A stretch of DNA of 64,000 nt from NCBI GenBank assembly GCA_940337035.1, contig CALNHX010002301.1, positions 62,001-126,000 of the forward strand, written 5' to 3'. This document shows positions 45,695 through 56,174 of this stretch, piece after piece. Both the position numbers and the translations under genes were made by a program. The notes under the pieces were generated by a model. It searched no databases. It saw nothing but the letters and a program-made list of their open reading frames with translations, and was not told the DNA's origin. Source of the DNA: Agriotes lineatus (Eukaryota; Arthropoda; Insecta; Coleoptera; Elateridae). Each line of letters begins with the position of its first letter. Positions within the stretch are counted from its first letter, which is position 1.

Positions 45695-45990
45695 AAAGAA
45701 AACCAGTGAAGACGTACTAAGATTGCTAATAATGATTCAGGAAGAAAGGAAAATTTGAAGTAATATAAAGAAGAAAAGAATGCAAATGATAGGCCACATA
45801 ATGCGAAGAAATCGAAAGCTGAACACATTAGTCGAAGGAAAAATATCCGGGAAAAAAGCAAGAGGAAGACCTCGTCTACAATATATGAAACAATTAATCT
45901 TGGACTCGAGCAGTAGTAGTTATAAAATGATGAAAAGACAAATATGGAAAGCTGCGACAAACCAGTTACAAGACTGATAACCTAGAAAGA
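45695..45990 (+). pseudogene. LINE C-terminal tail
   Basis: The frame ends KKRMQMIGHIMRRN, GKISGKKARGRPRLQYM and KAATNQLQD, the recurrent C-terminal GHIMR ... GRPR ... A..R block of RTE/R2-like LINE proteins. Only the tail survives. Confidence 0.6.
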
Positions 45991-46797
45991 GACAGATATC
46001 TTGACTGAGGTCTGCATTGCTTCCATAAAAAAAGCAATACACAAATCGAATACTTTTTGTATTTGCTGATTATACAGACACTAGCTGAAACCCGCGGCAT
46101 ATGCCGCATTTAAGATGTACGACAAATGTAATAACTTTTGTTACTAAATAAAGTTTTAAAAGCACGCTAGAGATTGGCAGTAAAAAAAAGTTCAAAAAAT
46201 AAAATTTTCAAATGGAACGTCTTTGGAAAGGAAACGTTCGTCTCTGAAAGGCGTCCTTATTAATACGAAGTTGTTGGAACGCAGTAAAAAAAATCAGGAA
46301 AGAATTAATACTCTTATGAGATTATATGTGAGAAGTATTTGTGCCACCGAAATAATTTTCAGCTGCTTGCAATCTGTGTTTCTTTTCAGGTTTAAACCGT
46401 TGAGGCGTTGAGCGTCATAAAAATATAAATGCGGTAACTCAAGTCTCCAGTTACGCCGTTACTGTTATTGTTAAATAACTCGATTAATTATTATTTCTTT
46501 GTCATTTTAAACTGGCATTATTATTATTATCTCTATAATAGCAACCATAAGTAATTATTTATAATGTTTATATGCTAGCAAGTTGTTCTTAAATCGCTAG
46601 TGAATTAATAGTAGATTTTTCTACAAGTTAAGAAAAGTGAGAGTTTTCCAGCGAATGTAAAAGTTTTACGTGAGCATGGAAGAATCACTTTTCCAATATG
46701 TTGAACATGCAATTTTTCCGTGTAGTTGACAAAAATATCTTTTTAAATAATTTTGGTCAAAGTATGGAAGCGCAATGTTTACTGTACTGTATAAATA
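45991..46797. other. No supported gene
   Basis: AT-rich sequence with the short frame 46223-46411, which has no motif. Between hAT/LINE tails and the foldback element. Confidence 0.4.
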
Positions 46798-48599
46798 CAG
46801 AGTCCGTCAACGAAGCGGGAGTGGAAGATATTTCTAAAACTATGAGAGTTACATGAATATTGTGTATATAAAAGTTGTAGGTACAAAAGTGGTGCACATT
46901 ACTAAAATATTTTTGGTTATACAGAGTGTCGCAAAAAAGTATGACGAATCAAACTTACTTTTTTTAAATAGAATGCCTTATATTTGGATAGCTTAGAAGT
47001 TTTGTATTCTCATCATTTTCGTATAAAGTTGTATGGGAACGTCAACTGTTTTAGAGATATTAACGATTTTATGCAAAAAAATGCTGAACTTCAGGCGACT
47101 GCTGTAAACGACAGAAAACAATTGAATGAAGGAAAACGATACCAAAAAAATATGATTTTTGTAAACTATCTTTCAAGTGTAAAATGGTGGATCTGGGTAT
47201 TAATGTTATATAGGGTGCTAAATATTTGCAAATTTAATCATTTCGATTTTTGTTCAAATGGAACGCCCTCTATATTTTTGTATTTTTGAAGAGCCCTTTT
47301 AATGAGCTTTCTTTTGATATCTTACTTTATACTTCTAAGTTCAACTGTTTTTGAGATATGTGTGTTTGAACATAAAAACAATTTAAACCCCTTAAGGGAT
47401 AAAAAACAAACGCCCTTAAAATAGTGATTTAAACGCATGATCTCTCTAAAAATAAAAGCACAAAACCAGGTTTAGAAAATATAAATTCAGTCAGTGTTGA
47501 TACAGGAAATTATAAACACGAAAAAAACGATAAATGCAGGAATAAATTAATTCCACGGTCAAATTAAATCAGATCAAAAAAAGAAAAGCCTATACACCAA
47601 AAGCTTATACGTAATTACACTAAATGTTCAAATAGTTCTCCTTTCCTGCTCTGAGAATTAAAGCTGTACAGAGAATTCATAATCTGCAAATATAATTAGT
47701 TTGACTTATTTAAATGGAACACCCTGTATATCCCTGTATTTTTAAAACGTACTTTTAATGAGCTGTTTTCTTCCACTTCATTTCCTATCTCATAATTCGG
47801 TCGATTTTTAGATTTAATTTTCTCCTGCTTTTTTTCGCCTTTTTCGTATTGGTTATTTCTAGTTTTGAGTTCTGGTTCAATGTTTGTATTTTATGCTTGA
47901 TTTTATCTTTTGTTTGAAGAATTCAAGTGTTTAAATCATTATTTTAAAGGCGTTTGTTTTTTATCCCTTGAAATAAAGCATCTTAAGGGGTTTAAATTGT
48001 TTTTTATGTTTAAACTCGCATATCTGAAAAATAGTTGGAACTTAAGAGGTATGAAGTAACATATCAAAAGAAAGTTCATTAAAAGAGCTCTTCAGAAATA
48101 CAAAAATATATAGGGCGTTCTATTTGAAAAAAAATCGAAATTAAATTTGCAAATATTCAGCACTCTGTATAACATTAATACCCAGATCCACCATTTTACA
48201 CTTAAAAGATAGTTTACAAAAATCATAATTTTTTGGTAACGTTTTCCTTCATTCAATTGTTTTCTGTCGCTTACAGCAGCCGCCTGAAGTTCAATAATTT
48301 TTTGCATAAAATTGTTAATATCTCCAAAACAGTTGACGTTAGACCCATACAACCTTATATGAAAATGAAGAGTATTTCAATACAAAACTTTTAAGCTACC
48401 TAAATATACGGCATTCCATTTTAAAAAAAGTAAGTTTGATCCGCCACACTTTTCTGAGACACCCTGTATAATCAAAACTATTTTACTAATGTGCACCACC
48501 TTGGTACCCTTAGTACCTACAACTTTTACATACGCAGTATTTATGCAACTCTCATAGTTTTAGAAATATCTTCCACCCCCGCTTCGTTGCCGGACACTG
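46798..48599. mobile_element. 1.8-kb foldback element
   Basis: Termini CAGAGTCCGTCAACGAAGCGGG (46798) and the complement of CAGTGTCCGGCAACGAAGCGGG (ending 48599) are flanked by TA (46796-46797, 48600-48601). Arms of about 630-675 bp (46798-47430 and 47925-48599) pair over their full length around a loop of about 500 bp. Mirrored short frames at 46984-47289 (plus) and 48092-48352 (minus) share LQATAVNDRKQLNEGKRYQK; they are arm copies rather than two genes. Inner ends carry another inverted pair (tacagagtgtcgc / gagacaccctgta). Confidence 0.85.
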
Positions 48600-48622
48600 T
48601 ATAAATTAACCATTATACATTA

Positions 48623-48881
48623 TATCGAGAGATCCAAAAAAAACTGTTTCTCAGCGGGCTGTGGAAATTCAACGTATGAATAATATGTTGGTGACACTGT
48701 ACGTCAATGTCAAATTCGAGGTTAGCAGGTTAGGATTTGCGCCATTTTGTGTCATAACTGACGGAAAACCTAACCTGATAACCTCGAATTTGACATTGAC
48801 GTACAGTGTCACCAAGATATTACTCATACGTTGAATTTCCACAGCCCGCTGAGGAACAGTTTTTTTTTGGATCTCTCGATA
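48623..48881. mobile_element. Hairpin MITE 1 (259 bp)
   Basis: Near-perfect palindrome from tatcgagagatcc to ggatctctcgata. The inner part carries cactgtacgtcaatgtcaaa and ttcgaggttagcaggttagg, which is shared with the hairpins at 50439 and 54138. The outer 50 bp per arm are unrelated to theirs. Confidence 0.85.
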
Positions 48882-49083
48882 GTTAGAATAGAGCTTACTT
48901 GAAAATGGATGAATCTGTTATTAATTCATTTAGTTCATTATTAGGTGAAATCAATATGATTTTGAGTAGTTATGAAAAGTATCAAAAAGTCACTTTTCTT
49001 AATGTTACCAATGACAATGAGAAAAAATAATACATTATAAGAAAAAGAAAAGCATAGTTTCTCCCAAGATGTGAGTTTGCAGC

Positions 49084-49490
49084 TCAAGGGCGATGCCGAG
49101 CACTACAAATACACAGAGGGAAAAATGGTGTTCTGCCCTGCCGTGTATATACAATTTTTTCAACCGCCAGGATCAGAACCGTAAGAAACATATTTTTCGA
49201 CGACTGACATCGAAAGTAGATTTTTCTCACTGTCATTTGACAACAGAAAGTTGACATTTGCCGCTGAGCGTGCGTTTTCATCACTTTGCCGCTCGCCGAG
49301 CGTTTTGGGTTTCCACGTGAACAAAATAGGTAGCCACGTCCGAATGTTTCCTTGACAACGCCCGTCATTTGTCGAAATAATCGCGTCACATGTCTAACAG
49401 ACTGCGCGAATAATGTTAACTTGATTGCCAATTAATATTTGCAATAAAATGAAATATGATATTTTCCATTAATAATATGCTCAGTCGCCG
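49084..49490. other. Open frame without recognised product
   Basis: A 115-codon minus-strand frame (49084-49431) with Arg/Cys-rich composition and no family motif. It lies among MITEs and is probably not a gene. Confidence 0.2.
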
Positions 49491-49493
49491 AAA

Positions 49494-49632
49494 AAATAGT
49501 ATGTATGTTTCGAGCTAAAAGTGCGCTTGCCGCTTTTGCATGATTGCTGGTTTCGACTTCGTCTCAACCAGCAGTATTCATGCGCAAGCGGCAAGAATGC
49601 ACTTTCAGCTCTTAACATACAATATACTATTT
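49494..49632. repeat. Hairpin MITE (139 bp)
   Basis: Arms aaatagtatgtatgtttcga... pair with ...taacatacaatatactattt; inner arms include gcgcttgccgctt / aagcggcaag around the centre near 49558. Confidence 0.8.
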
Positions 49633-49685
49633 CATTACTCTAAATCAAAATTATGCTGTAATACGGATTGGGCCATAATTATATA

Positions 49686-49900
49686 TAACAGCAATGAGAT
49701 CACATGAACAACAAAATCGAATGCTTGAGTAAGTAAGAGATGACCATACGAAAAAAAATTATTTTAGTAGGCATGTGTGGTTGACATCTGTCATAATTAA
49801 ATGTGCGTCAGGCCTACTCGAATATTCGCTATTATGTTTATCTCTTTCTTACTCAAGCAATACGTGTTATTTTCTTGTTCATGTTATCTTATTGCTGTTA
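49686..49900. repeat. Hairpin MITE (215 bp) abutting the pogo element
   Basis: Arms taacagcaatgagatcacat... and ...atgttatcttattgctgtta pair, with gcttgagtaagtaagagat / ctctttcttactcaagc further in. Its last TA is the left TA of the pogo insertion. Confidence 0.75.
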
Positions 49901-50438
49901 CAGTGAAATTCCCCTTCGCGGATACACGGACACCTCCTTTGGAAGGACAGTTTCTCATGGTCCCGACCGACTCTCATATAATTTGCATTGTATTAACTCC
50001 CTCTTGGACGGACATTCTCTTGAACGGACGTGGACACAAGAAAATGTTCTCTTAAACGTACAAAAAACAAAATAAAAAATAAACGCCTTGTCTCATTTTT
50101 CTGTCGCAAGTGTCGCTGTTGCATTTATCAATCGCGCCGCGTGCCAACTTCGCTGCCTGCCTTCACTGAGGGACTTTCCCGAGTTAACCGGGGATTCACC
50201 GACTTCAATCTTTCGGTACATGCGGGGATTCAGTATTAGTATGACGTCTATGCGGAAAAGACACAGTGGGCGACACATTCATTGTAGAAATGGCACCAAA
50301 TATAAAAATTCTCACGCTTAAACAAAAAATTGAGATTGTTGAAGTTCACAATAGGGAAAAGTTAAGTGTAAGGAACTTATCCAAACGTTTTGATATCGGA
50401 AAAACACAAGCTGGTGTCCGCCCAAGGAGATTTCACTG
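49901..50438 (+). mobile_element. Internally deleted pogo/Tigger-like transposon
   Basis: Inverted ends CAGTGAAATTCCCCTTCGCGG and the complement of CAGTGAAATCTCCTTGGGCGG are flanked by TA (49899-49900, 50439-50440). At 50291 an ATG opens the N-terminal CENP-B/psq-type helix-turn-helix of a pogo transposase (ILTLKQKIEIVEVHNREKL, then LSKRFDIGKTQ). The coding region then runs straight into the right terminal repeat, so the rest of the transposase has been deleted. Size is 538 bp, compared with several kb for full elements. Confidence 0.85.
50291..50415 (+). pseudogene. pogo transposase N-terminal fragment
   Basis: About 41 codons starting MAPNIKILTLKQKIEI, a DNA-binding HTH. No DDE catalytic domain is present. 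It could at most make a DNA-binding peptide. Confidence 0.7.
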
Positions 50439-50702
50439 TATACAGACAGATCAATAAAAAAACCAATTAGGGCAGGCTGTGATATGTGTTATACGTTTGG
50501 CAGTACTGAAGCGTATTGTCAGTCTATGTCAAATTCGAGATTTGCAGGTTAAGTTTTACGTCAGTCTGTGTCAAACAACAAACAAAACCTAACCAACTAA
50601 TCTCGAATTTGGCATAGACTGACAATACACTTCAGTACTGCCAAACGTATAACACATATCACAGCCTGCCCTAATTGGTTTTTTATTGATCTGTTTGTAT
50701 AT
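50439..50702. mobile_element. Hairpin MITE 2 (264 bp)
   Basis: Palindrome from tatacagacagatcaat to attgatctgtttgtata. The inner core (cagtctatgtcaaattcgag, tttgcaggttaag) is related to hairpins 1 and 3, while the outer arms (accaattagggcaggctgtg) are not. Confidence 0.85.
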
Positions 50703-50929
50703 AATTGTGGAACCATCAGTATTTAGCAGTCTTTGAACTTATTTTACGAATACCATGACAACAGACATTTTAATTTTGTTTCATATTGTCCCTTGAGAGA
50801 AAATGTGTTCTTTCTGTGACAATTCTTGTAACCTAAAATATGATTCACCGTACTCTATTTGTGATCGTCAACTGTCCTTGTATCTTAAAACAAAAGCAAT
50901 TAAAACTTGTAAAGAAACTGTGACAGTAA

Positions 50930-51540
50930 GCACCTGAAAAAATTAATTGTGATTTTGCGTCGAATGTATTTTTCTCTCTTTATTGTTATTAGTCTTCTTC
51001 TTCTTCTTTGGTCCGTTTGCTGGCGGTCCGGGCGGGTCGTCCCCGAAACGAATACGCTGCTGTCAGTGCCACTGGGTCGCACACTCCATTTACGATGCGT
51101 TTCCATTATTGACGACGTCTTGGTCATCGATAACCGATAATCGCTGATTCTTTAAGTCGCCCTCGATATTCTTTAGCCAGGTTTTCTTCGGTGTCAATCG
51201 CTGAATTCTCCAGTCTGCCGGACGGTCTTACCAAAGAAGTTTACATGGCAAACGGTTATCATCCATTCGGCAGACATGTCCGAACCATCGTAGTCGACGT
51301 TTTTGTATTTGTTCTCCTATCAGTGGTTGTTGATCACATCTTCCTGTAATTGTTTCGTTTCGAAGGCGGTCGCCTCAAGCATCACATTTGGAAGACCTCA
51401 AGCTTGTCAAGGTCCGGCTTGAGCAATGTCCACGTTTCCGATCCATAAAGAAGAATGGGAAGGATCAGCGTTCGGTATAAGCGTACTTTCGTTTTGATGG
51501 TAGTATTTGTTCGTTTCCATGTTCCATGTTCTGATGTCGA
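50930..51540 (-). pseudogene. LINE tail (RTE-like), minus strand
   Basis: The reverse complement reads KTKVRLYRTLILPILLYGS, ETWTLLKPDLDKLEVF and a KEYRGRLKESAIIG-like tail, ending in a (TTC)-rich run. The LYGSETWTL..D...LEVF block is typical of the RTE/CR1 RT C-terminus. Frameshifts are present. A Tc1-like element lies at its upstream edge. Confidence 0.65.
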
Positions 51541-51546
51541 TGTTTA

Positions 51547-52727
51547 CGTATCAATAAACAAATTTAGTGCTATAGTGGGCTAACTCATAACCATACAATT
51601 GTTGAAATATTGCCATTTTGTTTCTGTCGTACATTATTCAAGTTTTTGATGAAGTTTTTGTTAAGAATCAGGTTGGCGTTGTCAGGGATATGTTTACAAC
51701 ATGTCAATTGTTTCCGATAACTGTCAGTATTAACGGTTAATTCTACGCCACGAGCTCTAATTACACATTCTAGACGTCGAGGCATACTGCTGATCAATTG
51801 TGCAAGATTTTCTTGTGGTAACCTATCCTAATGTCCGAGGCCAATTAGGGCGAGTGCGAATTGCTCTTCCCAGTTGAACCCACACGTGTTCAAAAGTGTA
51901 ATTCCAACTTCGTTTAGATATTGCAGAGTAATGTTGGCTACGTGTGGCCGTCCATTATTTTGCATTAAACGAAAGTTGTCACCAACAAAATGACTAAACG
52001 GAACAACATATTCCTCAAGAATGTTCCTAATGTACCTATCTGCGTTGAGGGCTGCTCTATCACAGATGTGAAGCTCTGTGCGCGCATCTGAAGAAATCCC
52101 TCCCCATACCATTACCGAACCTCCAAAAAAAATTGAAGTTGTGGCCATAGTACAAGCAGCATAGCGTTCTCTTGGTCTTCTCCATACCCGTGAACGACCA
52201 TCTGGAGTATCCAAACTAATCGAGACTCATCTATCCATAACACGCATCTCCATTCGGGATCCCCCCAGTTCTGGTAAGTTCTAGCAAAATTTAGTCGATT
52301 ATGTTTGTGGCGTACTGAAAGTTTTGGACCAATGGCAGCCCGATATGGTTTCAGATTGTTTTCGTGAAGTCGTCGCTGAACTGTACGTGACGATATTTGA
52401 ACATTTCTGACAGCAGCCAGTTCATTAGCAGTAATTGTAGCTGTTGCAGTGCGATTTCTTAAAGATTGTAACAACATAAATCGATCATTTTTGCACATCT
52501 TACTGGAGATATCAGCATTTTGGCACGGAAGTGAGAATTAACAGTTAATACTGACAGTTATCGGAAACAATTGACATGCTGTAAACATATCCCTGACAAC
52601 GCCAACCCGATTCTTACCAAAACATGAAAAACTTGAATAATGTACGACAGAAACAACATCGCAATATTTCAACAATTGTATGGTTATGAGTTAGCCCACT
52701 ATAGCACTAAATTTGTTTATTGATACG
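51547..52727 (-). mobile_element. Tc1/mariner-like transposon with about 190-bp TIRs
   Basis: Inverted repeats 51547-51745 and about 52541-52727 start CGTATCAATAAACAAATTTA and are flanked by TA (51545-51546, 52728-52729). Between them the minus strand has transposase pieces: an N-terminal paired-type HTH half with RNRTATATITANELA and RTVQRRLHE, a DDE start VLWIDESR (52240 area), GGSVMVWGGIS, and NNGRPHVA where the usual QQDNARPH second Asp is replaced by Asn. The frame is split near 52200 and the last catalytic region is degenerate. The copy is inactive, but both ends are kept. Confidence 0.85.
51828..52498 (-). pseudogene. Tc1-like transposase, broken
   Basis: Two overlapping frames (52112-52498 and 51828-52214) in different phases carry the HTH and the first part of the DDE domain, then the second part. 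The second catalytic Asp is mutated and the PDLNPIE-type third motif is unrecognisable. Confidence 0.8.
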
Positions 52728-52729
52728 TA

Positions 52730-53602
52730 GACATTCAAATCATCAAATGACAGCTGAGATGTTACAATTCTATCTACGTCTTCTGCAGTTCGTAACTTGT
52801 TTCCTAAAATGTAATATTTTGTAATTAATTAAAGTTTTGAAGAGTATCTTTATAAATACCTGCAAGAATTAAAAGCATGTGACAATGTGGTAATCCCCTT
52901 TTTTAAAATTCTGTTACACAAACAACCATAGTTTCCAATTCAGTGTAACTACAAAACACCACAATGTTGTAATGCCTTCAGCGTTAGTTTTAATTTGCGA
53001 TACTTCAAAGTGACCCTGCAGAAGAGAGAAGCAATAAGATTGTACGTACAAGTTTATTGAAAACTACCTACCTCACATAACCGTAAAGAATAAGTCGGAG
53101 TCCAATTTTTGCTTTTTGGGAAATCTGAACAACGCTAATCCCTTACCTTGCTTTGTACTACAATTATCTGATGCACAGTAGACCATTTAACAGAATTAAT
53201 ACTTGTAGCTACTGCTAAAAGAAACGAAAGGCGACTCATAAAAATTTGCAGAAATATAGGTTATGTATGATGTAACGGACACGCCTATTTAGCGTTTGAG
53301 TGTGGCTTAGGTTGTGGGAGCGTTCAATAATCAGATATAAAAATTAACCAAAGTGGACTTGCCTTCGAAGCTGAGTCAATAGTTTTAAAAAACACAAGAA
53401 ATAGGCATAATAAATAATTGTTTTCTCTGATAATATCGCTATTAAAAGTTAAGGGAAGTTTGTTTACAAAAACCCGAAAATAGAAATGGTGGGATGCAAC
53501 CATAGTACTTTTAGTTGTGTAAACACGGCTTTTAGTCTTCTGCATTATTATAAGTGAAACCTTGTGACATTGCAATTTTGCAACAATTTTGAATTTTGTA
53601 TT
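52730..53602. other. No supported gene
   Basis: AT-rich. The 83-codon minus frame at 53324-53575 has no motif or exon context. Confidence 0.4.
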
Positions 53603-53759
53603 ATGGTGGGATCATACAAACAAATTTAACGTTATTTTAATTTAATGTGAGAAATTCTGCCACTGGGTGTATGCTGATTATATAATTTATCAATTACAAA
53701 CTAAAACTTCTTCAAGTGAGTTAAAATAACGTTAAAACTGTTTGTCTGGGACTCACCAT
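53603..53759. repeat. Hairpin MITE (157 bp)
   Basis: Ends ATGGTGGGATCATACAAACA and the complement of ATGGTGAGTCCCAGACAAAC, with ttta(a)cgttattttaa arms. Confidence 0.75.
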
Positions 53760-54137
53760 TCGATTGAATATTAAACAAGCTCTTTGTGTATGTCGAAAAA
53801 TTAGAGCATCCTATTTCTATTGCTAGATCGGACGATTGTGTGAATAATATTAATGCATATTTTTATATACCAAAGACATGATGCAGCATATAATTCGTTA
53901 TGCCGCACAGTGGCGTGACTATCATATGTGCAGGGGGTGCGAAGAACCTCGGCGCCGAATCTATATAGACGCCGCGGTAGCGGAGTTTTTAGTGAAAATA
54001 AAAGTTTTCTTAGAATACTGATTCAAAGCGGCAACAGAGTATGATACGTCAGCGCCACTGGGCTCTTTTGAGAGCTCAGTCTTTTCTCCTTTTGAGTAGA
54101 TTGGAAGTTCCAGCTCTAGTGTGTGTTTGTGATTCTT

Positions 54138-54405
54138 ACGCCCGTATTCATAGTCGTTCGCCAGCGGATCGCCGGCGACTCGCCAGAGTTTCGTTATGAA
54201 TAGTATGTTGGCGGCACTGTACGTCTATGTCAAATTAGAGGTTAGCGGGTTAGATTTTGTGTCAGTTTCTGTCAAAACTGACTGAAAACCTAACCTGATC
54301 ACCTCGAATTTGACATAGACGTACAGTGCCGCCAACATACTATTCATAACGAAACTCCGGCGAGTCGCCGGCGATCCGCTGGCGAACGACTATGAATACG
54401 GGTGT
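54138..54405. mobile_element. Hairpin MITE 3 (268 bp) nested in the hAT
   Basis: Near-perfect palindrome with ends ACGCCCGTATTCATAGTCGT and complement ACACCCGTATTCATAGTCGT and flanking TTA. The inner core (atgaatagtatgttggcggc, actgtacgtctatgtcaaat) is shared with hairpins 1 and 2; the outer GC-rich arms (gcggatcgccggcgactcgc) are unique. Confidence 0.88.
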
Positions 54406-54559
54406 TAGATTTCATAGTGCATAGTGCATAGTGCATAGTAACATACTATAAATTCAAAATTTTAAACCGCACATTTCTGACGATTTCCTCAGATACAGAG
54501 GTCATAGAGAGTGCCAAATTACTTCAAACTACGTATGAAACTGATCTCGATAACTGCTA

Positions 54560-54911
54560 CTAAAGCAAATTGTACAATTTCGATCTTCGTACGCAACTAG
54601 TATTAAATCTTGCTTATCAGTGAAGGAAGTGAGAGAAAAATGTCTGTCTAATCACACATCATTGGCTAGCTTTCCAGATTTGTATACAGCTTATATCCTA
54701 TTTTTTACATCCCGTCACTGCAGCCTCCACTGAGAGATCTTTTTCTAAATTAAAAATTATTAAAAACTTTTTGCTAAGTAAGGTGAGCCAAATACGCCTA
54801 AAGAGTTTTGCATTACTGAGTAACGAGAAAGTAAGAGCCAGTACTCTTGTTTTTAATTCACTGATAGATATGTTAGCTTTAGCAAAGTCTCGCAAAAGAG
54901 AGTTTAATTAA
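54560..54911 (+). pseudogene. hAT transposase C-terminal domain
   Basis: Reads SLASFPDLYTAYIL in one phase, shifts near 54708, then PVTAASTERSFSKLKIIKNF to a stop at 54909-54911. TERSFSKLKxIK is the hATC dimerisation motif of the ZMYM1/ZBED5-like branch. It is transcribed in the direction of the host element at 53908-56166. The DDE part is not recognisable. Confidence 0.85.
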
Positions 54912-54933
54912 AGTGCTATACCTACATATTTAT

Positions 54934-55417
54934 GGGTGATTGTTTGAAAACGATCCACCTGAGATATTTCAGAAACCAAAAGGAAATTAAACATTTCCGA
55001 AAACAGGTCCACTTATCAACAAATGTGACAGTTTGTTAGACAAAACGTCAACGGCTTGTTTTCTTTTTTTTCGACGCCTAACTGATTAAAATTAGGTTTC
55101 GATAGCGCTTACCGTTCTCCTGAAGTGGCAATGATAAACTTTCTCATAAAATGTATGAGAAAATAAAAAACGTGGGCAAGTAACACATCACCATAATTCT
55201 TATAAGATAATCTTTCATTTGAGATACCACGCGATGGGTCATTCCATTTAAAATCTTTGGGGAGGTATTCGTGGGGGCGCAGGGGTAAACGTCAAAAGTG
55301 TGAATCATAGGTCAAACCTTTTCCCCCTTGACATATAAGTGGACTTGTTTTCGGCAATTTTTAATTTCCTTTTGGTTTCTAAAATATCTCAGGTGGATCG
55401 TTTTCAAAAAATCACCC
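54934..55417. mobile_element. 484-bp inverted-repeat element, TTAT target duplication
   Basis: About 85-bp arms begin GGGTGATTGTTTGAAAACGA and GGGTGATTTTTTGAAAACGA (complement of the right end), continuing through ccacctgagatattt and gaaaccaaaaggaaatt. TTAT lies at 54930-54933 and 55418-55421. It starts 22 bp after the hAT stop codon. Confidence 0.82.
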
Positions 55418-55479
55418 TTATATCTATATATTTTATTTTTCTTGTGAATTATTTAAATTTGTATTCATTTTACGTGGTG

Positions 55480-55950
55480 TTTGTTTATGTATTTTCATAT
55501 GTATTTCTATGTTTCATGTTATATTTTGCGAGTGTTTGATGTAATGGTAAAATCCGTACTACTTTATGGGTCGGAATCGTGGACGGTTACAGAACTGGTA
55601 AAGCAGAAATTGCAGGTGTTTGGTAACCAGTCATTATTTCGAACAAAGATCTTTGGGACCGAACAAATCAGGTGGACATTAATATAGAAATTAGGAAAAG
55701 AAAATATGGATGGTTAGGGCATACGTTGCGAAAAAATGAAACTGAAATTTGAAGAAAAGTTTTGATTGGACCTTTAGGGTTTCAGAAACAGAGGACGCTC
55801 ACGAAAAACGTGGAGGAGAACTGTAAAACCAGAGACAGGAAAGACTATAGCACAACAGCCAAATAGCAAAGGAAAATGACAACTGGAGAGAATATACGAA
55901 TACTCTATGTCCCAATAGGGAATAATTGGATTATTATTATTATTATTATG
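55480..55950 (+). pseudogene. RTE-like LINE tail ending in (ATT)n
   Basis: VMVKSVLLYGSESWTVTELV, then KLQVFGNQSLFRTKIF, a WLGHTLR-like block near 55710 and RKTWRRTVKPETGK near 55810, ending at a ttattattattatta microsatellite (55929-55949). The order and motifs are those of the RTE RT C-terminus; several stops and shifts are present. Confidence 0.75.
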
Positions 55951-56174
55951 TTATATTTAATAGAAGATAGAAACATCTAAATGTGTTTTATTTTGCAGTA
56001 AGTAACCTTTCATGTTAAGAAAAGAGCTTATTAATTTTCTTTTAATTTAAAGTGTTGCATGACCAAAAATTACCCCCCCCCCCCCTCTTACTTCTGAAAC
56101 GTCTTGTCTACAGCAGCTATAATTTGTTCTTGCACACCGGCGCCAAACCGTCTTGTTACGCCACTGATGCCGCA

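Larger units (their letters stand above)
53908..56166 (+). mobile_element. hAT transposon with perfect 8-bp target duplication
   Basis: Left end CAGTGGCGTGACTATC (53908) and right end complement CAGTGGCGTAACAAGAC (ending 56166) are flanked by identical ATGCCGCA at 53900-53907 and 56167-56174, the 8-bp duplication that defines hAT. Subterminal ggcgcc motifs occur at both ends. The transposase C-terminus lies inside at 54711-54911 on the plus strand. Nested in it are a hairpin MITE (54138-54405), a TTAT-flanked inverted-repeat element (54934-55417) and a LINE tail (about 55480-55950). A 15-bp poly-C run lies near 56073-56087. Confidence 0.93.

Noticed and set aside
48092..48352. 86-codon frame similar to 46984-47289
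   Set aside because: Both are arm copies of the 1.8-kb foldback, not independent genes.
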